Origin: Phalacrocorax aristotelis
Lineage: Eukaryota; Chordata; Aves; Suliformes; Phalacrocoracidae
NCBI RefSeq assembly: GCF_949628215.1
Contig: NC_134279.1
Location: forward strand, 13,188,041 to 13,252,040
Direction: 5' to 3'
DNA length: 64,000 nt
Positions 1 through 10,447 of the stretch are shown here, piece by piece. A program made the position numbers and the translations under genes. The notes below the pieces were generated by a model, which did no database searches, had not been told where the DNA came from, and was given only the letters and a program-made list of their open reading frames with translations. The first letter of the stretch is position 1; every line of letters starts with the position of its first letter.

Positions 1-3000
1 ATGATTATAATGGTAATTAATATTTGCTTACTTTCATGACCTTTTCTGTCTCTCATGATACCGAGGAGGAAAACTCTTTGGCTTCAAGGATAAAACTGTG
101 CTATGCAGTTATAGAAGTCCTTGCAACCTAGTGTTCTGGATGAGATAATCATGCTCATGTTTGGTGCTTAAAACACATCACCAACATCTATTAGTTGTTA
201 GAATGTAGCAAATCCAGTTTTTTTATTGTTTTGTTTTAATTTTTAAATCTCTGTAATATCAGTTTTCCCTGCTCCTGACATAGAAGAGATTTAGTGCTAG
301 GGTTTTTATGTATATGTACACACATACACACACGTATACGTAACTTCTCTCATTTGTAAGGGAAGCCTAAGGAAAAGAGGGACTCTACACAGAGTAGGAT
401 TAAGACTTTTCCCTCATTTACCACAGTCTACAGGTCTTCTAGCAAGCTTCCTATTGATTATAGATGTGGGTCAAACTTCGATGCATTTCAGATATCCAAG
501 TAAACATTTTTCTCCTGGAGACTGTTATTATAACCGGTCCCTTTATATGATAAGAGTCTTGTAGCAACACACACAGCAAATACTATTACTGTGTGTTCGT
601 ACAGCAATCCCCTCTAGGAAAACCTTGCGTATTTTATGATATTCGGATGCCTAGTGCTACCAGAGAAATTTATTGCAATCTATTTTTGCTAGAAAGCCCC
701 CTCTGCAAACAATGGCTTTTTAAATCATTGAGACTATCCATGTGACATAGGCCAGTGGGCATAAACTGATTTAAGGATTTTAATTTTAAAACAGGTTGGT
801 AATCTCTAGTGGATAATGTGACTGTGAAAATGGAGTTTATCAGGCTGCCCTGCAAGTCCATAGACAGTGCAAGCCAGTCTGAGCCTGAAGGTCTAGGTCT
901 AATATTTCCTCATCTAGAAATGGGAAGAAATATCTATCTGCATTTACTTATGTAGGAGGAATCTGCACCACTTGAAGGTGAGTTTCATTCTCAGTTGCTG
1001 ATTTCATAACAGACAGAAATGTGTTATCCATGTCAGTAGAAAACTAAAATAATTTCTAAGTTTAAAAGCTATTGTCGAACTACCATCTTGTACAGTCTTA
1101 ACATAAACACCAATCCCCCTGTACATGTCATACATCACGTGCGCCCAAGCGGGAATCAAATAACCAGTGATTTCCTAAGCAGGTATGAGTTTTGTCTTGG
1201 GAGTTGCTCTGGCTGAGCCTTCCTCTCCCATTCCACTCCTGTGCGAAGTTAGTGGCAGGGAAGCAGAGCCAGGCATATCAGCCCTTGCCGCCCCACACAG
1301 TCACCCCGTAAAAAGCATGAGGTGTCGGGGAATTCAGGGGTCCAGTGGAGCTTAGGATTACATGTGAAAAATTAGGGCAAGAGAGGACTTGAGGAATGTG
1401 TCAACTAGACCCAGCTGAAGTGGTAGAAACTGGGAGTTTTGGTCATGGGCAATATTATTGGGACACCACGTACTTTGTAAACACAAGAGTACAGCCATGG
1501 GCTGTGGCGGATTAGTACATGGATAAGAATGATTTAAGGGGAGTAAAGTCAGAGAGCTGAAAGGGAAGGAGAATAAGGTGGGGGTGAGGGAACTTGGAGA
1601 GCAGGACCAAAACTGGATACTGAAAGGGAGAGCTGAGATGAGACAGAAACAACCTAACTAAAGAGGAAGCCATTCTCTTGTGAATTTCAGGACTCAGTGG
1701 GACTGCGGCAGCATCCAGAGTGGTTTCAGACTCAGCCTGACCTTGCTGATAAAGAGGCAAGACTTGGGATGAACACAGGTCACAGGATATTGTCAGGGAG
1801 CACCAAGAGCAGGGCTGCTCCAGGGATGGGAGCAGGAGACAGGTCAGGAGCTGAAAGCAGTCCAACACAGGCAGTACCCTCACTAACAAAGTGTCATCCC
1901 ACAGTACCTGAATGCAGCAGGTTGAGCCAGGTGCCAGTAATGGGATCCATCAATAGCCCCTGACATGGCGAGGCAACAAACCATGATGAAGGTCTATCCA
2001 AGGACTCCTGTCAGCAGCAGCTAGATATGGGGTTGGAGACACTGCTATAAAGTAAGTCCCAGGTCCATCCAGGAAGCAAGGGTACTGACCAACATTCATA
2101 CAACAGCTGAGTGCCCCAGGCCGAGCTTAAATGAACTCCTGAGGCTTGGGGTGAGGATGGATGGGACCCAGGTGAGGCTGGTTGGAGGCATGAAGGCCTA
2201 TCAGTGGGAAGGAAAGGGAAAAACAGGGAAGAGGTTTTCAAATGTTTAATAAATGAGATGTTATGCCTTCCTCCTTTCAGTAACAGATCATAGCTCAATA
2301 CCAGTGAAGTCTTACTGGCATTTAAAGGTGCTATAACAACTCTCTGAAACAGAAACTCCAGTGTTAGAGGATTTTCTTGTACCAGTGCTGACAAGCCAGT
2401 TCCCTTAAACGTGTAAATCATACTGACAAAATGAGATTTTGATAGGTTCCTCTGCCAATACAGATACTTGGTTAGAAATCTGAGGTCCTGGTACCTCTAA
2501 CCAGCATAGCTGCACTCATGAACTCCTGAAGTGTAAACAAGTTGAGAATCTCCATTATTCAGGTGTCAACAACTGCCTACACGGCTACTAATGTCACATC
2601 TACATCCACATTATTGAGACCAATGATGAGCTTAAAGTTTCCTTACACACAGACCAAACAAATAAAGCTTATGCACACAAATTCCAGGTTTTTAAAGGAG
2701 ACATTAAACCGTATTTTTCTGTATTTACCATTAAAAAATACTCTATAGGGTACTTTACAGGTCCAATTCTCCAGAATAAAGGTATGTGTCACTTTTTATG
2801 CTCAGGTTCACCTGGATTTTTTCAAGTTTTTCACACTTCTGGTAAACAATATACCCTATTAAAAATATGGATCTACAGCCTGGAATACCTGTTTTTCTGG
2901 CCACCTCTTAATAACTTAACGCTCTCCTAATACGAGCATCAGGAGCCCAGAACCCCCCAATATTTCTCAACTGTAAAATCAGTTTGTTTACTATTAGAAA

Positions 3001-3697
3001 AATCTCCCTGTGTATGACAGGCTAACCAAAACGGTTTTGACAAAAAGGAACTAAAGGAACAGCATTGACTTTTATCTGAGAAATAGCAGTTACATCACCC
3101 CCACAGTGGTGATGGCACCACAGTATAAATTGTTGTTTTCACAGAGCCAGCTTCAGTACAAGGAGAAGCCCCACTCTGGAAGGATGGGGTTCAGCAAGAG
3201 CCAATGTACCTGCAGTATAGCTCTTTTCTAGGAAGTTCAAGTATTTCTGTACTACTCTGCAAATGCAAGACAGGCACACTTACAACAGAGGCAAAATACA
3301 GCTATAATCAGCTGCTTTCCTGGGAGATGCAACATTCCTTTTATTTTGGTGTATTTACAAGGATAAAGCAGTCAACTGCAAATTTTTATTTACATAAATT
3401 GAGAATTCAGCTTGAGGTCAGAAAAGCTGATTTTACTGCTCTTTCATGTATACACCGCTCACTTCCACTGGCTTTGCAGCATAATGATGGCAGAACAAAT
3501 TTACCTTTTTTTGCAGAGATAACATTAGAAGTCCCGTCACTGAGGTCTATGATTAGTTCACTTGGGAAAACACTTACTTTTAAAAAGAGGAAGACCCCAG
3601 CCTGTCATAATCCAGTAATTAAATGGGAAAATTACTCTAAAGGCCAGAAGCATCAAAATAAAAAGGACATTTTAGGTTTCATGGGAGTTGACAAGTC
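1..3697. other. Non-coding sequence downstream of PCDH18
   Basis: No gene recognised on either strand. It may include a distal part of the PCDH18 3' UTR. Landmarks: a short TA/CA-type microsatellite at about 306-342 and a GC-richer block at about 1180-2240 whose open frames match nothing I know and which may be an unrecognised old repeat. Confidence 0.7.
306..342 (+). repeat. TATG/CA microsatellite
   Basis: Imperfect ATGTATATGTACACACATACACACAC-type alternation, low complexity. Confidence 0.65.
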
Positions 3698-3703
3698 TTT
3701 ATT
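3698..3703 (-). terminator. Candidate poly(A) signal AATAAA (distal)
   Basis: AATAAAGACTTGTC on the minus strand, 36 nt beyond the middle signal. The two could act as a tandem pair giving closely spaced 3' ends. Confidence 0.4.
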
Positions 3704-3738
3704 ATAAGAATGAAACATTGCAACAAGGTGTTGGATCA

Positions 3739-3744
3739 TTTATT
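3739..3744 (-). terminator. Candidate poly(A) signal AATAAA (middle)
   Basis: AATAAA on the minus strand, followed about 15-30 nt later by the GT-rich CTTGTTGCAATGTTT, which is the expected spacing for a cleavage/stimulation element. This is the best-supported of the three by context. Confidence 0.45.
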
Positions 3745-3952
3745 GTAACTAATGTTTGCATAACTTTTCAGTGGTTTGAATTCGTATTTGTAACATTTGA
3801 GACTTAAAAGTAATAAAAAGGGAAAGCAATATCCCTCCTTTTTTTTTTTTTTTAACATGTCTGAATGGCAAGAATGCTGGAAGTTTGAAAAGGGTGGTAC
3901 CATCTATATACATTTAGGAAAACGTGCTTGCTGTGAGTGTACAAAAATAAAA

Positions 3953-3958
3953 TTTATT
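3953..3958 (-). terminator. Candidate poly(A) signal AATAAA (proximal)
   Basis: AATAAA on the minus strand, within ACAAATAAATTTT, 236 nt after the stop codon. There is a U-rich stretch just downstream. Which of the three signals is used cannot be told from sequence alone. Confidence 0.4.
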
Positions 3959-4193
3959 TGTTAAATTACACATAAATATAAGGTACAAATGTATTTTTAA
4001 AATACAGATAAAGATAATCACACTTGCATTGTGTACATATGAAAATACAGTATTTTAATATTCAACATACACAGACACATTTATGATAAATGCAACTAGT
4101 TGGCAATGCCAGTTCTTCTCAGTCTGTTTTTCGTTCTTTATTTTTTTCCCTTCCAGTTTTCCATAAACATGGAAAAATAGGCATTTGAAACAA

Positions 4194-4870
4194 TTAGTTC
4201 TGCCGGACATCTTGCAGCAGTTTGTTAATTTCTGCCACCAGCTCGCTGGCATCCATGAGTTCGTGTTTACCATCACTGAGGTGGTTGAGCACATTGTCAA
4301 AATCGTCTTCTTCGTAATTCTCTGGGATCTCCTCCATGGCTGGCAGCCATTTAGAGGAAGGCTGCGCGCTCGAGTGAGTCCCCAGAGTGGGCCCATTGTT
4401 GGCAGGATTTTGGAAATGTGTGCTGGCTGCCCAGGCTGCCACCCCCTGTGGATAATTTACAGTCTTGGCTGGCAAATGTCCCTTCCTGCGCTCCAACGAG
4501 TTGGAGCGATCCATCTCACTGCACTCTGTGTAGGCATCTAGCGAGGGAGGCAGCAGGCGCTGGAAGACGCTGCTCATTTCAGAGAGGAGAGAAGAGGTAC
4601 AGGTGTCCCCTGACTCCTCGTCACTCTGGCAGTCCTTACCAAACGTTGAAAAGCTCTTCTTCTTCTCAGTGGTGTCAGCAGGCTGTGGCTCTTCCTCGAG
4701 GCCCTGCTGTTGCTGCTGCTGCAGCTGCAGCTGCTGCTGGGGTGACTGGAATTCCTCCCCAGGGATGAACATGTTACTTCTGTAATCGGAGGAGGGAGAG
4801 GGCAACGGCGGCATCCAGCACTGGTCGGAGTGTCCCAGAACCCTGCACTCCTCCGTGCACAGCCGCATTG
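4194..4870 (-). CDS. PCDH18: PCDH18 coding exon 4 (C-terminal tail and stop)
   Basis: The final coding exon, 677 nt, residues 910-1134. The acceptor is CTTGCAG|CAATGCGG. It opens with AMRLCTEECRVLGHSDQCWM, the cysteine-containing second half of CM2. A polyglutamine tract follows at about 954-965 (QQQLQLQQQQQQ), then a charged segment with EKKKSFSTFGKD, a Ser-rich SSLLSEMSSVFQRLLPPSLD block, and a C-terminal region with EEIPENYEEDDFDNVLNHL and ELVAEINKLLQDVRQN. The stop is TAA at 4196-4194. The ends of the exon are almost invariant compared with mammals, while the glutamine stretch is the part that differs most from the sequences I remember. No PDZ-type C-terminus is evident. This tail is the likely adaptor-binding surface. 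Confidence 0.95.
4704..4739 (-). repeat. CAG/CTG repeat encoding polyglutamine in PCDH18 exon 4
   Basis: Twelve codons, 36 nt, giving QQQLQLQQQQQQ. The codons are mostly CAG with one CAA and two CTG interruptions. Trinucleotide tracts of this kind vary in length by slippage. This one lies in the disordered tail, where length change is probably tolerated. Confidence 0.85.
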
Positions 4871-7800
4871 CTGCAAGCGAGAAAAAAGGGAGAGTGAGCA
4901 TCCCCCTCCTGTTCCAGATATCACACACATTTGCAGGGACTAACACAGGGACTGCACTTCTCCAAAGATGTCCAAATGTTTGGGTTCACTTTCTGTGTGC
5001 AGAAAGGGGGCAAATACAATTGGTCTGGATCTAAACATACTTCCATTGCCAAATGGTCTCAAAAAATGAGAACAATAAATGCAGAACATGTAAGACAGTA
5101 ATGCGATCTCTTAACTAGGGCTGAAGATAAATATGTAAATCCCAGGTGGAAAACAAGCACTTGTGACTTCAAAGCCATTCGTTCCCTTTGTACAGAGCTG
5201 TTTCATTAAAAATATATGTAAAATAAAATTAAGGTGTTTCTACCTCCAAGCATTTACTTAAGTTTTAGTGAAGTCTTCCACATGCAATTAGAGAAGCATA
5301 TCAGAGTAATAAAGTGGGAATAAAGGGACAGGGAAAATAAAAAAGAACCAAATTCTTCCTCTTCATTAACATACCTCCTTTTGATCCGACAATGAGGTGT
5401 ATGTTGAATATGAGGTGATCCGCTACCATATTACCTTTTTAACTGAATGGGTTAAATTTTAATCCAGTATCAGAATACCTAGGGCTTAATTCACAGCCTG
5501 TGTGACACCAGTGTTTATATGGGAGTTACTCTGAGGTGCACTCACAGCTCTGTAGCTCAGGTTACTGGACCGTGCTGGCTCAGGCCTTGGCACAAGGGGG
5601 GCTCTAACCCACAAGGTGGGCACCCAGGCCAGCCAGGAGGGCTGAGGAGCAGAAGACAACAGAGCCACTCTTGCAGCTGCTTGGGTTTAGTGGCGTCTCT
5701 CAGGGAGAAGCAATACAATGGGACAAGTGACTGCACCCCTGGGAGCCATGCTGGTCAGAACTGGCCCAAGGAGTGCCACTGCAAGAGTCCTCCGCAAACA
5801 CCTGAAGAGGTCTGGGAATGGTCCCTGGAAGCAGAGGCAGGCAAAGACTTATTTTACAGACCTGCAAAGAGAGATGTGCCAGGAGAGGCCAAATCTTCCT
5901 CTCCAAAGGGAACTGACCTTGGCTCAGGCTGGGTCGTGCCTGGGTGCCTGGCAGACCTGCTGGAAAAGACCTAGGCGCTGCAGGCCCACTAACTTGAATT
6001 TGAGTCACATACTTCAAAAGACAGTTTTCAGAAATGCCAGACTCTTTGCATTATGCATGTTTTGACCATAAGAAGCTTTTGCCCTCATTCTCTAGCAATT
6101 AATGGTTAGATTAGCCCTACGCAGAACAGAGTTTCTTTTTCTCTATATATTGAACATATAAGAAATGTTTGCAGTCACGCCCTGTAAGTTTTCCTCTTTC
6201 TCATCACGTTTACCATCTGGCTCTGGATCCACTCAGTTTATCAAAAGATCTTTTTGCAATGGTATAAGCAGAACTGAACAGAGTATTTCAGCTTAGGACA
6301 GACCAATGATTGATAAAGTCCTACTCTCATCCTGTCAGCCTTATTCATCTCTGTGCTTTACACAGCCTATCATATCGTTCGGTTTCCTAATGCCCTTTCC
6401 ATTTCTTTGAGTATAAACTTTCTCTGTGTTGTACACGTGACAGTATAAATTTCTTCAAGAATACAGGTTCAGGCTGCAGGCTGGATAGTGCACAAGCTAT
6501 TGCAAACGGCTTGCTGATCAGTGAGCTTCAAACAACAAAAGCAACCTAGAAAATATCAGTGGCTGAAGTTTTGATACAAGTGTCTGAAATGCCTTCAAGT
6601 GCTTTGTTCCCACATATGAAAAGCATATGTGCGCTGTTTTACAAAACATGCCTAAGAGTTAGATAGGAGAAAAGATATCTGAGTGATCCATGGAGCCTGG
6701 ACCAGCACTCAACCCATCCCAGAAGGTAAGGATTACTAGGATTACTCTTCTAATTAAGAAGACTCCTGTAACTTAATGGGACACTTTCAGTGGTCTAGCA
6801 ATTCATTAGTAGTGAGGGTTGTCTTATTGTGAGTTTTGTTACTTGTCTTATCAGAACTGGTTTTGGTATAAAATAATAAATTCTGACATTCCTGAACATA
6901 AGAACAAAAAGATACTCTGAGGAAAATGAATGGTGTCACAGTCTTTCCTTAAATCAGCAATAAATAAAAAACCCCCAGATACACAACAAATGCTGATGTT
7001 TTTTATTTTTTGCCAGAACGTAAAGCTTATTGGCGAGGATTTAAAAAGACAGAAAGAAAGAAACAAGTCTTTCAAGGACAGTTATTGAACTTTCTGATCA
7101 CGTAATTTTTGAAGTTTCGAGGGACTGGGTCCGCTCCTTTCCAGTTCCACCTTAAACGGACAAACTGAAGGGACTTTCTCACAGCATTCAGCCTGTGTCC
7201 AGACCGACAATGCAGAAACCTTTCAAAATGGAGAACAGGAATCCTCCAGGAAGTTTTCTTTTCCTTTTTATTTGTTTGGATTGCAAATCAATTCAGGTCT
7301 CATCTGAACAGGTTTCAGCATATTTATCTGATGGATTAAGACCATGTATAGCAGTAAATGGACATTTGGGTTAGATTAAATGCCCATCTTGATAGCCTAA
7401 CACAGTCCTGCCTGTACTCAGCAGGAGTTTCCCTTACTTTGAATGTGATTAGCACTGGGTGAAGGCTGGGCACTTTTGGAAAACCTACCCTTTGGCTTCC
7501 TGTCCAAAGACCAAATTGCAAGAGCTGAAAATGAGTCATAGGCATTTCAGCTAGCCAAGAGGGTAACCACTCCCGCCTGCTGGCAGCCCCCAGCTGCCCA
7601 CCGGGAAGGGGACAGCTCCTCCTTGGCAGCAGCAGGGCTGGATGCCAGTGCAAACACCAGTGTACTTGAAGTTCCCTTGGCAACTGAGAGCTCTAGCAGA
7701 TCCCTCCCTGCCTCCTTGCCAGCCACAGGAGAGAATGAGACATGCCTTATGCTAGCTTGTAGAGGAATAAGTAGTAGGAGCTGGGGGACATGAGGATAAA

Positions 7801-9133
7801 ATATGTATTAGGACTCCAGATTTCAATTAAGGATTCTGAAAAAATAGTAACTTTTCCAGGTCTCTGGTTTTGAAACATTGGGTATGTCTGACTAAGTTGA
7901 GGAGGTAGGTGAATGCCTGGGTAGGTGTGACAAGACCTGGTCTGCAGCCAAATATACACAGAAAATTTTAAAGCCAAAATGTATAAGAAGAACAAATTAA
8001 ACTCTTGGGGTTTACTCTTGCCTAGCATAACAGCATATTTCTCAGGGTAAAACACACCAAGGTCAGGTACAATCCCCTCACTGGTGTTTTCCCTGGCAGC
8101 AGAGGGAAGGAGCTGCAGCACTGCAGGTCCTCTCCTCCAACCCTGGGCAATATGTGGGGGCAAATTTTGGAGGGAATATGTGCTGCACCACTCTACAAAG
8201 TGATGTGCCCCTGTGTATAAAATGACTTTACTAAACTTTTTAAGTTTACACTCTTCATTCAGTGGGCCATACTGAAATTATCCAGTCTGTCGGTTATACA
8301 GAGAAAACTAAATAGGATCTGAAATAAGTACAAGATCTAGGGTACAGCCAGTGGCTGTATAATTATTAAAGTAATTACAAAATTCCCATATTTGTACTTA
8401 GCATGATTTTCCATCATCGTTTTTATTCAACTTATAACTGGGCATAAATTTAAAAGTGGTACTTCATACACGTGAACCTGTACGTGTGTGTGTATCTTAC
8501 TTTCACTCACCCTTTTCTAGCTTTCTGCCTCCCTTCCCCCAAATTGTACCTCTTAAGCTCTTTCTTCCAGAAATTAGGGTTGCAAGATTTAAAATCTGGG
8601 ACATATTTAGATCCTTCCCTTGCCACTCAGTTCACATTTCAGTGGGAAAAAATACAGTTTTCTTTCTTCTCCATCCACATTTCTAGACCACTTTCACAAT
8701 CCATTTCTGAATGATAGAAGTTTGTACTGTATGGTTCAAACCCACTGTAGAAAATGTATCTCCCAAATTATAGTTCAGTGTATTTTTAACAAACCACAAC
8801 TGCCTGGCTTTGCAAAAACATCCACCCAGTCATTAAAAGTCTAAGGACATGGAGCACACCATGCTTTTGGGGGGAATTTGAAGCCAGCGCATGATGATGT
8901 GAATAATAGAAAAAAGTAGGCATTGCTCTGGGCAGATTTTCAGTTGCGTCTAAGGTTTCAATTTACTAGATATGTGAAGGCTTCAGCTCAATATTTATCA
9001 TGACGCAGAGTAAAAAGGAAGGAAACACAGGACTTGAAAGCTAAAAAATTTCTGCTTTCTCAGTAGTAGCTTTATGAAAATGACAGCCAGGCAGCACTGA
9101 AAATAAACTGTTCAGCTTCCATTGTGCTCTTAC
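4871..9133 (-). other. PCDH18: PCDH18 intron 3
   Basis: 4263 nt from GTAAGAG at 9133 to CTTGCAG at 4871. It contains no recognisable exon or clear transposon. A GC-richer patch lies at about 5540-5960 with overlapping open frames on both strands that match nothing I know. A diffuse stretch at about 6230-6420 has the look of an old degraded repeat, but I cannot assign it. The rest is AT-rich and featureless by eye. Confidence 0.88.
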
Positions 9134-9297
9134 CTGCAGGAATTCTCCCATCTGTAAGGAAAAGGTCACTGAATCCTTCCCCAAGAAGTCTGTCAATTGG
9201 AGACTCTCTCCCCAAATCATAATCACTGTCTCCAGCTTCACTATCACCCCGGCCACTGTCCTTCAAGCTGAATTTATCCATATCTTGCAGGGCATAC
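9134..9297 (-). CDS. PCDH18: PCDH18 coding exon 3 (cytoplasmic tail, first half of CM2)
   Basis: A 164-nt exon encoding the last base of codon 855 through the first base of codon 910. The acceptor is TTCACAG|GTATGCC. Residues from 856 read YALQDMDKFSLKDSGRGDSE, then an acidic DSDYDLG segment, then SPIDRLLGEGFSDLFLTDGRIPA. This is the conserved part of the delta-protocadherin tail, the start of the CM2-like motif, which continues across the next splice junction. The donor is CCTGCAG|GTAAGAG at 9134/9133. The upstream intron is only 135 nt, so exons 2 and 3 sit close together and apart from exon 4. Confidence 0.94.
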
Positions 9298-9432
9298 CTG
9301 TGAAGAGAAGTGTGGTGATGGTGGAATTAAATTATCTCAGGTACATTATATTCTGCTTTTTGATTAAAAATACATGTCTATATTTTCTGATACGTGTCCA
9401 TGCATATGCAGCAGAACAGTCCAGATCTTTAC
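9298..9432 (-). other. PCDH18: PCDH18 intron 2
   Basis: Only 135 nt, from GTAAAG at 9432 to CTTCACAG at 9298. Nothing else is seen in it. Confidence 0.92.
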
Positions 9433-9521
9433 CTGTAGCTTCTGGAATACTTGTTTCCTCGAAAACTTGGCCTTGGTTGGTACTGGCCCTGGTGAAGCAT
9501 CGAGAGAAGCTGAGAAACCTG
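9433..9521 (-). CDS. PCDH18: PCDH18 coding exon 2 (cytoplasmic tail)
   Basis: An 89-nt exon encoding residues 826-854 and two bases of codon 855. It translates to [11 protein letters not shown] followed by a stretch ending RGNKYSRSY, which matches the known PCDH18 tail. The acceptor on the minus strand is a pyrimidine tract followed by TAGCAG, so the AG at 9523-9522 and the AG at 9520-9519 can both serve (NAGNAG). Using the first keeps the glutamine and gives 89 nt; using the second starts the exon at 9518, gives 86 nt and drops one residue. The donor is TACAG|GTAAAG at 9433/9432. Codon 855 (AGG, Arg) is completed in exon 3. No domain is recognised in this small exon; it extends the disordered, Ser- and Gln-containing tail. 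Confidence 0.92.
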
Positions 9522-10447
9522 CTAAAGAGAAGGTGAAAAGACTGATTCCTTGAAATGAAAGCTCAAATTCCTAGTTGTAAAGCCACTAATTAGCTTCTCA
9601 GGTTTGTTTCTTGGGGTTCCCCCCCCATAAAGTTTAATTAAATCAAATTCCTGCACATATATAATGCAGTACAACGGACTATTTTGAAGCATAGTGTCTG
9701 CCACAGGAAACATCGGAGGACCTTGTGCAATGAGGAAATGGGCTGCTGTTCACTAGGCTCTGAACTCATAATAATTAATTCATTAACAAGTGAAACAAGT
9801 AATTAAACAGAGGTGGAGTTTTGTTTTACTAGATTAGAATCAACCCTTTACCATTCCAGAATCCTAATTCAAAATAAAATGTCATTGCTCCACGTGTAAA
9901 GAGATACCAGGACAGAGTTCTCATTGAGGCCATTACAGAGCATTTGCAGTAAGAACCGAGATGGATAGTCTCGAAGTTTGAGATGCTACAATCATATATT
10001 ACAATGACTGTACTTAAACTGTGTCAGTGTTTAACCTTTTAGTTCTCTGTCCCAATTAATGAAAGAATTTCCTGTATTATTTCTCTATACCAACTCCCTG
10101 GCACTCTTTCTCAAACAGAGCTATACAGAGGGAAAGGGAAGGCAAGGAAGAAAAAGAAAGAGCAGCAAGCCAGAGCAGACTACTGTCTGTGCTGTGCTCT
10201 GTTGTTTCGACCTTACAGGGACGAACCAAGAAATAATGCTGTTCGTAATAGATTTAATCCTGTTCCCCATGGTAATGGATTCAGTTAATATCGGAGTAAA
10301 ACTGCCAAGCTGAGACATCTAAAGAGAAATCCCTAACACGTTCTCGTTGGGCATAGACCTACTTGCCTATTGCTCTCACAGGTTGCGCGCAGAGTACCAA
10401 GTGAATGCCTGAGTGAATGGATGTGCAGACCGAGGTGTGGACCTTAC
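9522..10447 (-). other. PCDH18: PCDH18 intron 1
   Basis: 926 nt between GTAAGGT at 10447 and the TAG at 9524-9522. AT-rich, with no recognisable gene. Open frames inside (for example 10059-10313) show no family resemblance. An 8-C run lies near 9619-9626. Part of the intron next to exon 1 stays open in the exon 1 frame until a stop near 10376, which would give a truncated tail if the intron were retained. Confidence 0.9.

Larger units (their letters stand above)
3698..4193 (-). other. PCDH18: PCDH18 3' UTR (minimum estimate)
   Basis: Sequence directly after the TAA at 4194, AT-rich, containing candidate poly(A) signals on the minus strand. Mammalian PCDH18 transcripts have a 3' UTR that can exceed 1 kb, so it may extend further, towards about 2.5 kb in this window. 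The open frame on the opposite strand at 3204-3707 has no family match. Confidence 0.5.

Noticed and set aside
3204..3707. 167-codon plus-strand open frame opposite the PCDH18 3' end
   Set aside because: No recognisable domain, AT-driven composition, overlaps the UTR and poly(A) signals of PCDH18.
5540..5620. tRNA- or SINE-like sequence with TAGCTCAGGTTACTGG
   Set aside because: It resembles a tRNA A box, but no proper B box (GGTTCGANNCC) or cloverleaf follows.
6230..6420. Possible ancient repeat in PCDH18 intron 3
   Set aside because: It has the feel of a degraded amniote repeat, but I cannot align it to a family by eye.
10376..10447. Exon 1 reading through into intron 1 as the real C-terminus
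   Set aside because: A clean GAG|GTAAGGT donor and three downstream exons with the known tail show splicing; the read-through residues match nothing known.
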